Positions 8,595 to 17,007 of a DNA stretch of 34,601 nucleotides are shown here, one piece after another. The notes below the pieces were generated by a model, which had not been told where the DNA came from, did not search any database, and saw only the letters and a program-made list of their open reading frames with translations. Each line of letters begins with the position of its first letter. Positions within the stretch are counted from its first letter, which is position 1. The stretch is taken from contig JAQTZZ010000040.1 in assembly GCA_028687545.1 (NCBI GenBank), forward strand, positions 1 to 34,601. The letters are read 5' to 3'. The translations under genes and the position numbers were made by a program. The stretch is from Candidatus Wallbacteria bacterium (lineage in GTDB: Bacteria > Muiribacteriota > JAQTZZ01).

Positions 8595-8670
8595 ACCCTG
8601 TACCAGCCTGGTCATTGGGACTGGTACTGTCACCGAGTCAGACTCGGAATTTAAACCGGAGGGATACTTA
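8595..8670 (+). promoter_or_regulatory. Structured rpsF leader, candidate S6:S18 autoregulatory RNA
   Basis: The leader starts with a stem GTACCAG (8600-8606) / CTGGTAC (8621-8627), followed by CACCGAG and a second hairpin CCGAG/CTCGG (8633-8645), then the ribosome site GGAGGG (8658-8663), 7 nt before ATG 8671. Many bacteria carry an rpsF leader element with a conserved CCG that binds the S6:S18 complex. The ACCGA here and the position fit that idea, but I did not match a full consensus. Confidence 0.4.
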
Positions 8671-9042
8671 ATGACAAAGTATCACAATTATTACGAATCT
8701 CTGATCATGATGAACCCCACCATGGAAGCCGAAGGCTACCAGAAGCTGCTCGACAAGGTCGAGACCATCATCCACGAAGAAGAAGGCGAAGTCTGCAAGA
8801 AAGACGTCTGGGGCGTGCGCAGGCTCTCCTACCAGGTCAAAAAACAGGACAACGGCTATTATGTTCTGATTTACTTCAAGGCTCTGCCCACTGTCCAGGG
8901 GAAGCTCTCCCATTTCTACACAGTCACTCCCGACATCTGGAGGCACATGACCCTCAAACTGAACGAACAGATGGTGGCAGACTATATCCCCAATCTGCCG
9001 AAAATCCCCACAGAGCATAAAAAGGTCGAGGAGAAGATCTGA
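8671..9042 (+). CDS. rpsF: 30S ribosomal protein S6
   Basis: S6 binds 16S rRNA in the small-subunit platform together with S18. The 123-aa product starts MTKYHNYYESLIMMNP, with the family's first strand, and has the GVRRLSYQVKKQDNGYYVL core and a basic/acidic tail. The start is fixed by GGAGGG 7 nt upstream; earlier in-frame codons overlap the promoter. It is the first gene of the operon, and its TGA overlaps the ATG of ssb by one base (TGATG). Regulation is probably by the leader at 8595-8670. Confidence 0.97.
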   Translation: MTKYHNYYESLIMMNPTMEAEGYQKLLDKVETIIHEEEGEVCKKDVWGVRRLSYQVKKQDNGYYVLIYFKALPTVQGKLSHFYTVTPDIWRHMTLKLNEQMVADYIPNLPKIPTEHKKVEEKI

Positions 9043-9491
9043 TGGCGACTCTGAACAAGATTCTGCTGATCGGACGCCTGACCAGAGACCCTGAGCTGCG
9101 CTATGTCCCGAACGGCGGGCCTGCAGTCGCGAACTTCACCCTGGCTGTGAACCGGCCGTTCAAGAATCAGAACAATGAACGCGAGACAGATTTCATCGAC
9201 ATCGTGGTCTGGCGCAAGCTGGCTGAAAACTGCAAGCAATATCTCAGCAAGGGGAAGCTGGCGCTGGTCGAGGGAAGGCTCCAGATCAGGAGCTTTGAAG
9301 CTCAGGACGGCACCAAGAAAAAGGTCTCTGAAGTGATCGCTGACAACATCCAGTTCCTGGACCGCTTCGCCCAGCGCGAAGAGAACGGCGCAGCGGATGT
9401 TCCTCCACCCCCGGCTGCTTCTGAAATGCCTCCGATCGAACAGATCGACGGCACAGGCAGCGAAGATCACGGCGAAGACATACCTTTCTAA
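9042..9491 (+). CDS. ssb: Single-stranded DNA-binding protein
   Basis: The 149-aa protein has an N-terminal OB fold (NKILLIGRLTRDPELRY, FIDIVVWRKLAENC, LVEGRLQIRSFE). A Pro/Glu-rich linker and the acidic tip EDIPF follow; that tip recruits replication and repair partners. Located between rpsF and rpsR as in many bacteria, with GAGGAG 8 nt before the start inside the rpsF end. The one-base overlap suggests translational coupling with rpsF. It protects single-stranded DNA at the fork unwound by the DnaB encoded downstream. Confidence 0.97.
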   Translation: MATLNKILLIGRLTRDPELRYVPNGGPAVANFTLAVNRPFKNQNNERETDFIDIVVWRKLAENCKQYLSKGKLALVEGRLQIRSFEAQDGTKKKVSEVIADNIQFLDRFAQREENGAADVPPPPAASEMPPIEQIDGTGSEDHGEDIPF

Positions 9492-9534
9492 GACTTTAAC
9501 CACTGAACACTAAGAATACCAAGGAGAACCCAGA

Positions 9535-9777
9535 ATGAATCCGAACAATAAAATGAGAGCCCCGCGCAAGAAAATCTGCATCTTCTGCAAAGACAACCTC
9601 ACATACGTGGATTTCAAGAAAACCGAGCTGCTGCGCCGCTATATCACGGAAAAGGGCAAGATCCTGCCGCGCCGCGTCACCGGCTGCTGCGCCAAACATC
9701 AGCGCTGCGTCGGCGAAGCCATCAAACGGGCCAGGGAAATCGCTCTGCTCCCGGTTGTCGGGACTGATAACCACTGA
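9535..9777 (+). CDS. rpsR: 30S ribosomal protein S18, cysteine-containing type
   Basis: S18 partners S6 on the platform. The 80-aa product has the RAPRKK start and the core [27 protein letters not shown]-type region. It keeps four cysteines in a Zn-ribbon-like pattern (CIFC near residue 15, then CCAKHQRC near residue 50), i.e. the C+ form of S18, usually lost in zinc-sparing paralogues. AAGGAGAA precedes ATG 9535. Its TGA overlaps the next ATG (TGATG at 9775-9779). Confidence 0.97.
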   Translation: MNPNNKMRAPRKKICIFCKDNLTYVDFKKTELLRRYITEKGKILPRRVTGCCAKHQRCVGEAIKRAREIALLPVVGTDNH

Positions 9778-10910
9778 TGCCGTCCGAAAAAAATGAAATG
9801 CTGGAAGGAGCGCTTTACTGCGCTCTTTCTTTTATCCTGTTCGGCTCTTTACTGATCTTTCAGACAGCCGGGCAGGTGATTTCGATCTTCTCCTCGCTGC
9901 CCATGCTGCTTGCCGCCTACCGCACTCCGTTCAAAACTGCAGTCATGAGCCTGTTGGCCTCCACATTCCTCGTCTGCCTGGCCTCTCCAGCCAATTCAAT
10001 CACCTATTTCACTTTTTATGGACTCAGCGGTTTCCTGATCGGCCTGTTCGCCAGGAAAAAATTCAACCCTGCAGGTACGATCTTTTTTGCCACATTTTCC
10101 TGCCTGGCCATTTTCCTGATTGTCATCCTGTTCCTGGGAGGATTCACAGGCAGCCTGCCTGACGGTAAATTCAGGCAGGAAGCTCTGCAGGTGATAGACA
10201 AGCTGGAACTCGACCTGCTGCGGGACCTGGAAAAAAGCGGCAAGAGTGTTGATGAGCAGAAAGTGGCTTTGGAACGATTCGTCCAGGTGCTCAAAATCAT
10301 GTTCCAGATTTTTTATCCCTCGATCTTCGTTTTCTCAGCCTCCTGCTTTGCGCTCATCTATTATCTGCTCGGCCAGTATCTGCTGCTCAGCTATTTCCGG
10401 TCGGAAATCGTGCCTTTCAGCCTTTACTCCCTTCCCTGGAAATACATCTTCGTCTTCATTTTCTCGCTGGGGTTTTACGAAGCCTATACCTATCTGAATC
10501 ATACCAATCTGATGGACATGCCTGATTCGACCGGCGGGAATCTGCTGCGTTATTCACTGAACATCCTGATTTCCAGCCTGATTTTTTACTATTTCCAGGG
10601 CCTCGCCATAGTGAACAACTATTTCGAGCGGATCAAAGTCTTCGGCCTGCTGGCCCTGATGGTTTTCCTGTTCCTGTCCCTGATCCTGACCTTTATCCTG
10701 CATAACCCGCTGCTGGCATTGCCGCTCGCTTTCCTGTTCTCCGAGCTGATCCGCCGCTCCAGGAGCACCTCAATGGCCATAGTAGTGGTGTTCGTATATT
10801 CAGTGCTGATCCCGCCTTTTCTTTTGTTTCTGACACTGCTGGGAATCTTTGATTCCTGGTTCGATTTTAGAAAATTAGAAGGAGTAACACATGAAAGTAA
10901 TCCTGCTTGA
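9777..10910 (+). CDS. DUF2232 (YybS-like) polytopic membrane protein
   Basis: A 377-aa very hydrophobic protein with about eight predicted membrane segments. Examples are the N-terminal ALYCALSFILFGSLLIFQ, the region around residues 90-125 (FFATFSCLAIFLIVILFLGG), and the C-terminal VVVFVYSVLIPPFLLFLTLL. A cytoplasmic-type helix rich in Lys/Glu (EKSGKSVDEQKVALERF) sits near residue 155. DUF2232 proteins recur between rpsR and rplI in many bacterial phyla. The molecular role is unknown, and resemblance to ECF-transporter S components has been proposed for the group. Coupled to rpsR by one base; its last 20 bases overlap rplI, so the rplI ribosome site lies inside it. Confidence 0.85.
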   Translation: MPSEKNEMLEGALYCALSFILFGSLLIFQTAGQVISIFSSLPMLLAAYRTPFKTAVMSLLASTFLVCLASPANSITYFTFYGLSGFLIGLFARKKFNPAGTIFFATFSCLAIFLIVILFLGGFTGSLPDGKFRQEALQVIDKLELDLLRDLEKSGKSVDEQKVALERFVQVLKIMFQIFYPSIFVFSASCFALIYYLLGQYLLLSYFRSEIVPFSLYSLPWKYIFVFIFSLGFYEAYTYLNHTNLMDMPDSTGGNLLRYSLNILISSLIFYYFQGLAIVNNYFERIKVFGLLALMVFLFLSLILTFILHNPLLALPLAFLFSELIRRSRSTSMAIVVVFVYSVLIPPFLLFLTLLGIFDSWFDFRKLEGVTHESNPA

Positions 10911-11343
10911 AGACATCAAGAATCTCGGAAAAAAAGGTGCTTTGCTCGAAACAAGGGACGGTTATGCCCAGAATTTCCTGATTCCCAAGAAACTGGCTGT
11001 GATGGCTACGGACGGCAACCGGAAAATGCTGGATCATTTGAAAAAGGAAAAGACGATCAAGGATTCGCGCGAGCTGATCGAAGCCAGGGAAATGGCAGAA
11101 AAACTAGCAGAAAGCAAGCTCGTGATCGCGGCGAAAAGCGGGGAAAAGGGCAAACTGTATGGATCGATCACTTCGCCAGACATAGCGGAACAGATCAGAA
11201 TTCAGCTTAAAATGGAGATCGACAAGCGCAAGATCGAGCTGGAAGCACCCCTGAAAGAGATCGGAAAATTCAAGATAAAAATCAAGCTGTACCATGATGT
11301 GCATGCCAGCCTGGCCCTGGAAATCAAGGCCCTGGAAGAATAG
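10891..11343 (+). CDS. rplI: 50S ribosomal protein L9
   Basis: The 150-aa product begins MKVILLEDIKNLGKKG, the family signature. GYAQNFLIPKKLA follows, then the long central helix (residues ~40-75) and the C-terminal domain with GKLYGSIT. Length is typical. AGAAGGAG lies just upstream, within the DUF2232 end, and the two genes overlap by 20 nt. dnaB starts 1 nt after the stop, preserving the common rplI-dnaB pair. Confidence 0.97.
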   Translation: MKVILLEDIKNLGKKGALLETRDGYAQNFLIPKKLAVMATDGNRKMLDHLKKEKTIKDSRELIEAREMAEKLAESKLVIAAKSGEKGKLYGSITSPDIAEQIRIQLKMEIDKRKIELEAPLKEIGKFKIKIKLYHDVHASLALEIKALEE

Positions 11344-11344
11344 C

Positions 11345-12691
11345 ATGACCGACAGGAAGCTTCCCCCTCAGGATCTGGAAGCCGAAGAGGCTGTACTTGG
11401 AGCAATGATGCTCTCCAAGGATGCGGTGTCCGCAAGCCTGGAGCTGCTGAGCGAGACCGATTTCTACCAGCCGAAATTTCAGGTGATTTTCTGTGCAGTC
11501 AGGTCCCTGGAACGATCCGGCTCTCCGGTAGACCTGCGCACTGTCACTGATTACCTCCAGAACAACAAAATGCTGGAGGGGGCCGGAGGGGCGGCCTTCA
11601 TCACTGACCTGATTTCAAGAGTCCCTAATTATTCCAACATCGAAGCCTATGCCAAAATCGTGAAGGCCAAGTCCATCCTGAGGCAGCTGATCCAGACAGG
11701 CCAGGAAATCACGAATCTGGCTTTTGAAGGCGGAGGAGGAGCGGAATTCAACCTCGACCAGCTGATTGATCAGGCCGAACAGAAACTGTACCTTGTATCC
11801 CACAACAGGAACATCAAGGATTTCCAGCCGATCGATGATCTGGTCACCAAGGCCTTTGACATGCTGGAGAAAGTCTATAAGAACAAGGACCACATTACAG
11901 GTCTTCCTTCCGGCTTCTATGACCTGGACAGCCTTACAGCCGGCTTTCAGCCCGCAGACCTGATCATAGTAGCGGGCCGGCCCTCAATGGGAAAGACCGC
12001 CCTCACCCTCAATATAGCAGCCCACGTGGCTTTCGAGCACAAGAAACCAGTAGCTGTCTTTAATCTGGAAATGCCCGCCACCCAGCTTGTGCAGCGCATA
12101 CTATCCCAGGAAGCTGAGATCGACCAGAGCCTGCTCAGGAAAGGCATGATCAAGCAGAGCGACTGGGGCAAGCTGCATCTGGCCGCGAGCAGGATCGCCA
12201 AGGGAAAGATTTTCATCGACGACACGGCCAACATCACTGTACTGGAAATCAGAGCCAAGAGCCGGAAACTCAAATCACAGAATCCTGATCTGTCCCTGAT
12301 AATCGTGGACTATCTGCAGCTGATCAGCTCGTCTTCCTCAGTGGAAAGCAGGCAGCAGCAGATCACTGAAATCTCCAGAGGAATGAAACTCCTCTCACGC
12401 GAGCTGAACGTCCCGATCATAGTGCTTTCCCAGCTCAACCGCGCCGTGGAATCCAGAACAGACAGACGCCCCATGCTTTCCGATCTCCGGGAATCCGGTT
12501 CGATCGAGCAGGACGCAGACCTGGTCATGCTGCTGTACAGGGACGAGTACTACAAAAAGGATAAGACGGCAGAACCTGGGATCGCTGAAATCAGCATTGC
12601 CAAGCACAGGAACGGCCCGATCGGGGTGGTGAAGCTTGAATTCAAGGATAAATACACAAGATTCTATAACACCACACGGCGTTCGGAATAG
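11345..12691 (+). CDS. dnaB: Replicative DNA helicase DnaB
   Basis: A 448-aa hexameric 5'-3' helicase of the replication fork. The start MTDRKLPPQDLEAEEAVLGAMM is the classic DnaB N-terminus; an in-frame ATG at 11294 would only add residues read from rplI DNA. The N-terminal primase-interaction domain spans ~10-150. The RecA-like domain shows Walker A GRPSMGKTA, NLEMPATQLVQR, Walker B LIIVDYLQLI, SQLNRAVE and DLRESGSIEQDAD. No intein is present. GGAAG precedes the start. It ends 3 nt before the stop of the convergent HEAT/TPR gene, in a shared palindrome. Confidence 0.97.
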   Translation: MTDRKLPPQDLEAEEAVLGAMMLSKDAVSASLELLSETDFYQPKFQVIFCAVRSLERSGSPVDLRTVTDYLQNNKMLEGAGGAAFITDLISRVPNYSNIEAYAKIVKAKSILRQLIQTGQEITNLAFEGGGGAEFNLDQLIDQAEQKLYLVSHNRNIKDFQPIDDLVTKAFDMLEKVYKNKDHITGLPSGFYDLDSLTAGFQPADLIIVAGRPSMGKTALTLNIAAHVAFEHKKPVAVFNLEMPATQLVQRILSQEAEIDQSLLRKGMIKQSDWGKLHLAASRIAKGKIFIDDTANITVLEIRAKSRKLKSQNPDLSLIIVDYLQLISSSSSVESRQQQITEISRGMKLLSRELNVPIIVLSQLNRAVESRTDRRPMLSDLRESGSIEQDADLVMLLYRDEYYKKDKTAEPGIAEISIAKHRNGPIGVVKLEFKDKYTRFYNTTRRSE

Positions 12692-12701
12692 AACCTATTC
12701 C
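12685..12701. repeat. Perfect palindrome carrying both stop codons of convergent genes
   Basis: GGAATAG (12685-12691), AAC, then CTATTCC (12695-12701). Both the dnaB end and the opposing gene's end read GGAATAG on their own strand, so the two TAG stops sit symmetrically 3 nt apart. The 7-bp stem is short and has no T-tract. It may weakly terminate both ways or be coincidence. Confidence 0.6.
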
Positions 12702-15700
12702 AGCTCGCTCCGCGCCTTGTATGCATAATCACTGTAAGGCTCAAGCGTAATGCACTGCCTGAAATAGGACTGGGACAGTTCCCTGCTGCCCTTGGCTTTG
12801 AAGGCAATTCCCAGGAAGTAATAAACCGCGTTGGCCTGATAGACCGGTGAAATGTCGTACTTGTCCACCTGATAGCTTCCGCCGTTCTGGAACTTCTTGT
12901 CAGAGTTGATATACAGCAGCGCATCTTTGAGGTATTTCACCATTGAATCATAGTCTTCAAGAGCTTTCAGGCTTTCAGCCAGGCAGATCTTGACGAACAC
13001 GGAATTCTTGTACAGCTTGTCAGCCTCTTCCAGGGCATAGTATGCTTTCTGATAGTCTGAAGCGTTCATGTAATAAATTCCCATTGCCAGGTACGCCTCT
13101 CCCAGAGAAGGATCACTGATCATGGCGTTCTGCAGTTCTTTGAAAGCCTGGTTCTTGTTCCCCTCGTGGAATTTCTGATAGGCAAGGTCCAGATGCGCCC
13201 TGGACATCAGGTCCCCTGACTGCAGCCCCTTGATCTTGGAGATCTTTTCCAGTTCAAGGTCTGACCCTGTCTTGTCTCCGAGGTTCTTCCTGTAAAACGC
13301 CACCTGGTAGCGGACCCGGATATTGGAGGGATCGAGCTGGGAAGCCTTGTTGGCGTCTGTCAGCGCCTTTACCAGGTTGTTCTTGCGGGCATAGACCAGG
13401 GAGCGGTAATAGTAAGCATCTGAATAGTCGCTGTCCATTTTCAGTGATTGTTCGATCAGGGTCAGGGCATCGTCGGATTTGTTCTCACTGATCCTGTCTC
13501 CGACATTGAAATCCATCGTGTCAATGGCCTTGTAAAGCCTCAAAAAAGCCTCCAGACTTTCCGTGAATCCGGTGAACAGGCTGTTGGAGGAAAAAGAAAG
13601 GTAGTTCATCTGCATCTTATCGTAGATAGCCTGAAATGCGGTTTTCAGGATATCATGGAAATAATAGATTTCCTTGTTAAAGGTATTCTCCCAGATCACC
13701 TTGCGGTTGTCACAATCCAGGATTCTCAAAGTATGCCCCATGGTCACGCTCTTTTTAAGCTGGTCCCGGTCGCGGGTGCTCACTTTGCGGATGTTGCTTT
13801 CAGCAAGCTGCATATATTCCGTCAAGTCCTCGTATGGTAAACGCTGATCCTTCAGGACCCGCTTCGTGATGGTGAATCGTTTGTATGCATCAACGTAGTC
13901 CTTGCGTTCGAAGTACATCTTTCCTTCCCGGTAATTCCGGTTTGCGATCTCATTTTTCTCTTCCATGGTCATGTTGGCCATGGCTGCATCATTGTAAATG
14001 TCGCTGTCCAGATTCCCCTGCAGAAAATTCTTGGTCGCCTCGTCGTTCTGGGGAGCGGAATCGACGAATTCCTTGTAATATGTGTCATAATTATTGCCGA
14101 TCTCCCTGATCGAGCCGAATATCACGTAATCCACGCTGAACATCTCACCCAGTTTCTGGGCAACTTCCGTCCGGTCAAGGTCCTGGACCGAGAGTCCGAG
14201 TTCCACGAGCTTCTGGTGCATCTCTTCACGGCTGACAACATCCAATCCAGGCAGCTTGCTGAAATTGCTGATCAGAAAATCCGTAAATCCTTTGACATAG
14301 ACACGTTCGCTGCGGGAGTTGGAAGCCTGGGGATAGATTATCAGAAATTTTTTATTAAGCTGCTTGCGCTCTTTTTCGATGCTCTGCTGAATCTTATCCC
14401 TGGTAGGCTGATCGACTCCGAAAAGCTGCAGCTTCTGGTCGAGGTTAATCTGCTTGTTCGCAGAAACAGGAGTCTGCACGGCGGCAGTTTCCCTGGTGAT
14501 CTTGGTCCTGGCCCAGTCAATGATCGTTGAGAGGGACTCCCCGGTCGACGACACAGGCGCGGTCTTTACATTATTAAGAGGAACAGTGCTGCTCTTGACG
14601 ACTTCTTCAGTTTCAACCGGGAGTGTGGTGGATGCCGGTTCAACAGGCTCGACCGGCGTGACTGGCTCAACAGGCTCGACTGGAGCAACCGCAACTTCAC
14701 TCGATGCCTCCGGATTTTCCACAGGTTCCGGGGGAACGATCTTTACAGGTACAGCCGCGGTTTCCACGGTTTTCTTAATCACAGGAGCTTTGACAGCCGA
14801 AGTTTCAACGGTTTTTCTGGGGATGACCGGGTTTTTTTTCACCGCAGCTGTCTCAATCGCTTTAGCTGCCGCAGTCTCCACAGTTTTCAAAACCGGGATT
14901 TCCTCGGTTTTCAGGATCGGATTGACCGGCCTCTGGATCGTTTCGTCTGTGATTATCTTCAGTGCCGTTTCCACGGTCTTCGTAATAATGGCTTCAGTCG
15001 TGGGCGTCACAGGCGGCTTGACGGCAACCGGCAGCACAACCTGGTTCTGACTGGTCTTTAGAAAGTAAACGGCTGCGATGATCAGAATTGCAGCTGCCGC
15101 AACTGCCATCAAATAGACAGGCTTCTTTTTTTTCGCTGCGCTGTCAGGGCCCTGTACCTGCTTTCCCCCGGCTTTCAGAAGATGGGAAAGCAGCATGCCT
15201 TCAGGGCAATTTTTATCAGAAAGTGCGTTATAAATGCCCTTGAGAAAATTTGTGACATCCTGACTGGGCAGATACTTGGCGATTGACTTCAGGATCGAGA
15301 TCCGAACCTCTTCGCGCTGGACAGTGTCATGCTTTTTTTTCAGAAGTTCCAGACCTTCGCGGCTGCCGATTTCGCCGAGTGCATAGATCGCGCTCTCGTT
15401 AAGCCACAAGGCCGGCGAGGAAAGCATCTTTTCCAGAACTTCCAGTACGTCCTGTTTGCCGAATTTTACCAGTACTTTGGCGGCATTGGCGCGGACGCGG
15501 TGTTCAGGGTCCTGGAGCATGGGGACCAGAAACTCAACCACCTTCGGATCAGGGATCTGCTCCAGCCCCTCGATCGCATTGGCGCGGATCCTGTGGTCAG
15601 GGTCCTTCAGGTATTCCGCTATCACAGGGATTACCTTGGAGTCGCGGAACCCGCCCAGCACTTTGACGAGCGTAGCCTTGACAAAAGGATGACGCTCTTC

Positions 15701-16129
15701 AGACAGCAGATTGATCAGATAGGGAATTGCATTGGGGTCAGCCATCTGTCCGGCGCCCTGGACCACCTTGATTCTCTTCTTGTAATCAGGGTCTTTGAGA
15801 TATTTGATCAGAGCGTCGATGTTGATGGATTTGAAAGACTTGTCTTCATCGAACAGGCCGTGTGAACTCTCTCCCAGGCTTTTCAGGATTGTCCCCACAT
15901 CGTATTCATCGTCGACCGATGTGCCTGATTTCTCCTGTTTCAAGTCGTCCAGGATTTTCTTGGCATAATAACGGACTGATACTTCTTCGTAGTTCGCGAG
16001 AAAATTCAACAATTCTGCGGCCTGGGAATCACCCGCCTTGACCCGCTGCTTCAGATCGTTGAATTTTGATTCGCGGTGATCGTCACCAGCAGAAAGAATG
16101 CTGTCGATGAATTCTTTTTTAAAATCCAT
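12695..16129 (-). CDS. HEAT-repeat / TM / CsgG-like / TPR envelope protein
   Basis: The protein has 1144 residues. Residues ~30-310 are HEAT repeats (e.g. LKDPDHRIRANAIEGLEQI, LQDPEHRVRANAAKVLVKF). A single membrane segment follows basic KKKK at ~333-357 (YLMAVAAAAILIIAAVYF). Residues ~370-530 are low-complexity, with repeated KTVETAAVK and PVEPVEPV units. Residues ~580-720 resemble the CsgG/TolB-N type domain (FTDFLISNFSKLPGLDVVSREE, VDYVIFGSIREI). Residues ~880-1144 are TPR repeats (YYRSLVYARKNNLVKALTDANKA). The predicted topology is HEAT inside and TPR in the periplasm. The specific function is unknown; a scaffold linking a cytoplasmic signal to outer-envelope assembly is a guess. GAGGG precedes ATG 16129, and the promoter lies at 16217-16245. 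Confidence 0.8.
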   Translation of the reverse strand: MDFKKEFIDSILSAGDDHRESKFNDLKQRVKAGDSQAAELLNFLANYEEVSVRYYAKKILDDLKQEKSGTSVDDEYDVGTILKSLGESSHGLFDEDKSFKSINIDALIKYLKDPDYKKRIKVVQGAGQMADPNAIPYLINLLSEERHPFVKATLVKVLGGFRDSKVIPVIAEYLKDPDHRIRANAIEGLEQIPDPKVVEFLVPMLQDPEHRVRANAAKVLVKFGKQDVLEVLEKMLSSPALWLNESAIYALGEIGSREGLELLKKKHDTVQREEVRISILKSIAKYLPSQDVTNFLKGIYNALSDKNCPEGMLLSHLLKAGGKQVQGPDSAAKKKKPVYLMAVAAAAILIIAAVYFLKTSQNQVVLPVAVKPPVTPTTEAIITKTVETALKIITDETIQRPVNPILKTEEIPVLKTVETAAAKAIETAAVKKNPVIPRKTVETSAVKAPVIKKTVETAAVPVKIVPPEPVENPEASSEVAVAPVEPVEPVTPVEPVEPASTTLPVETEEVVKSSTVPLNNVKTAPVSSTGESLSTIIDWARTKITRETAAVQTPVSANKQINLDQKLQLFGVDQPTRDKIQQSIEKERKQLNKKFLIIYPQASNSRSERVYVKGFTDFLISNFSKLPGLDVVSREEMHQKLVELGLSVQDLDRTEVAQKLGEMFSVDYVIFGSIREIGNNYDTYYKEFVDSAPQNDEATKNFLQGNLDSDIYNDAAMANMTMEEKNEIANRNYREGKMYFERKDYVDAYKRFTITKRVLKDQRLPYEDLTEYMQLAESNIRKVSTRDRDQLKKSVTMGHTLRILDCDNRKVIWENTFNKEIYYFHDILKTAFQAIYDKMQMNYLSFSSNSLFTGFTESLEAFLRLYKAIDTMDFNVGDRISENKSDDALTLIEQSLKMDSDYSDAYYYRSLVYARKNNLVKALTDANKASQLDPSNIRVRYQVAFYRKNLGDKTGSDLELEKISKIKGLQSGDLMSRAHLDLAYQKFHEGNKNQAFKELQNAMISDPSLGEAYLAMGIYYMNASDYQKAYYALEEADKLYKNSVFVKICLAESLKALEDYDSMVKYLKDALLYINSDKKFQNGGSYQVDKYDISPVYQANAVYYFLGIAFKAKGSRELSQSYFRQCITLEPYSDYAYKARSELE

Positions 16130-16216
16130 TTACCTGACCCTCTGACAGAACAATTCATTCAACATTTCATCATCCAAGCCCTATCGGTTTTTCTTTTCAG
16201 TCTCTCAGTTTAAACA

Positions 16217-16245
16217 ATTATAATATCTTTTCTGCTCCGGCACAA
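16217..16245 (-). promoter_or_regulatory. Promoter of the HEAT/TPR gene
   Basis: Minus strand TTGTGC (16245-16240), a 17-bp spacer, then TATAAT (16222-16217). The -10 is perfect. Predicted start is ~16210, about 80 nt before ATG 16129. Confidence 0.5.
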
Positions 16246-16316
16246 GCAAAGAACGATTCAGCCGGGCTTCCAGATATTAATCGGCAGATTCAAGAAATTC
16301 TCAAGCTGTGATTGTC

Positions 16317-16345
16317 TTGCCAACCAGGCCCGGATATGGTATAAA
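16317..16345 (+). promoter_or_regulatory. Promoter of pseudopilin pair, suggests leaderless mRNA
   Basis: TTGCCA (16317-16322), a 17-bp spacer, then TATAAA (16340-16345). The expected start falls at 16351-16353, i.e. on the ATG itself, and no Shine-Dalgarno sequence is present. Confidence 0.45.
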
Positions 16346-16352
16346 TTTAATG

Positions 16353-16997
16353 ATGAAACAATCCGGTTTTTCGATGATTGAACTGGCTGCCGCAGTCACG
16401 ATCATTTCATTCATGGCTTACCTGGTGCTTCCCTATGGCCATGATCTTTACCTGACACAGAAAAAAGCCGTGACCTATAAAACCATTAAAATGATGCGTT
16501 CAGCTCTGGAACAGTATGCCAGGGATCACAACGGGGCCTATCCCAGGAAATTGAAGGGCCTGATTGAACAGGATTACATGCGGGAAATCCCTTTCAACAT
16601 TTATGCCGACACCAGCGACTGGCAGATTGCCAGGAGAACATATGAGCCATATACCGAAATACGGGATCCGAGCATTACGCAGTATTTCGAATGGAACATC
16701 ACGAAAGGCTGGAAAAAAAAGGAGCAATGGGTGATGTACAAGCCTACAAGTGAGGATCAGGCTCCTGTCTGGGCTACTACGGATGTAATTCTGCCCAGAA
16801 ATCCCAAAGATGATGATGGAGTGACACCCTTGCTAGGACCCCATCAGGATAAGGATTCCGGAGATCTGGAATACAGCTACTGGGGCATTTGCAATGTCAG
16901 AAGCACTGCTCCACTTGGAATAGATCCTGAAGAGGACCTGTATGACTCAATTGAAATTCTGATCTATGCAGATTCGAACAGAACTTATTCAAATTGA
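16353..16997 (+). CDS. Type IV pilin-like / pseudopilin protein
   Basis: MKQSGFSMIELAAAVTII carries a class III signal. A short basic leader ends in Gly, with cleavage before Phe and Glu at +5, then a hydrophobic helix that packs in the fibre core. The 214-aa protein then shows ALEQYARDHNGAYPRKLKGL, the GspG/PilE-like region linking the helix to the globular domain. The frame is open back to GTG 16308, but pilin leaders are short, so ATG 16353 (or the adjacent ATG 16350) is preferred. No assembly ATPase or secretin gene is nearby, so it must use machinery encoded elsewhere. It shares the motif GICNVR with the next gene, so the two are paralogues. Confidence 0.85.
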   Translation: MKQSGFSMIELAAAVTIISFMAYLVLPYGHDLYLTQKKAVTYKTIKMMRSALEQYARDHNGAYPRKLKGLIEQDYMREIPFNIYADTSDWQIARRTYEPYTEIRDPSITQYFEWNITKGWKKKEQWVMYKPTSEDQAPVWATTDVILPRNPKDDDGVTPLLGPHQDKDSGDLEYSYWGICNVRSTAPLGIDPEEDLYDSIEILIYADSNRTYSN

Positions 16998-17007
16998 AAG
17001 GCTGCCA

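Noticed and set aside
8560-8670. N-terminally extended rpsF from 8560
   Set aside because: It would begin inside the promoter and lacks a ribosome site; ATG 8671 has GGAGGG at 7 nt and matches S6 N-termini.
11294-11344. dnaB start at 11294
   Set aside because: The extra 17 residues are an out-of-frame reading of rplI; family homology starts at ATG 11345.
14454-15050. 198-aa Ser/Thr-rich plus-strand ORF
   Set aside because: It is the antisense shadow of the low-complexity KTVETAAVK/PVEP spacer of the HEAT/TPR gene.
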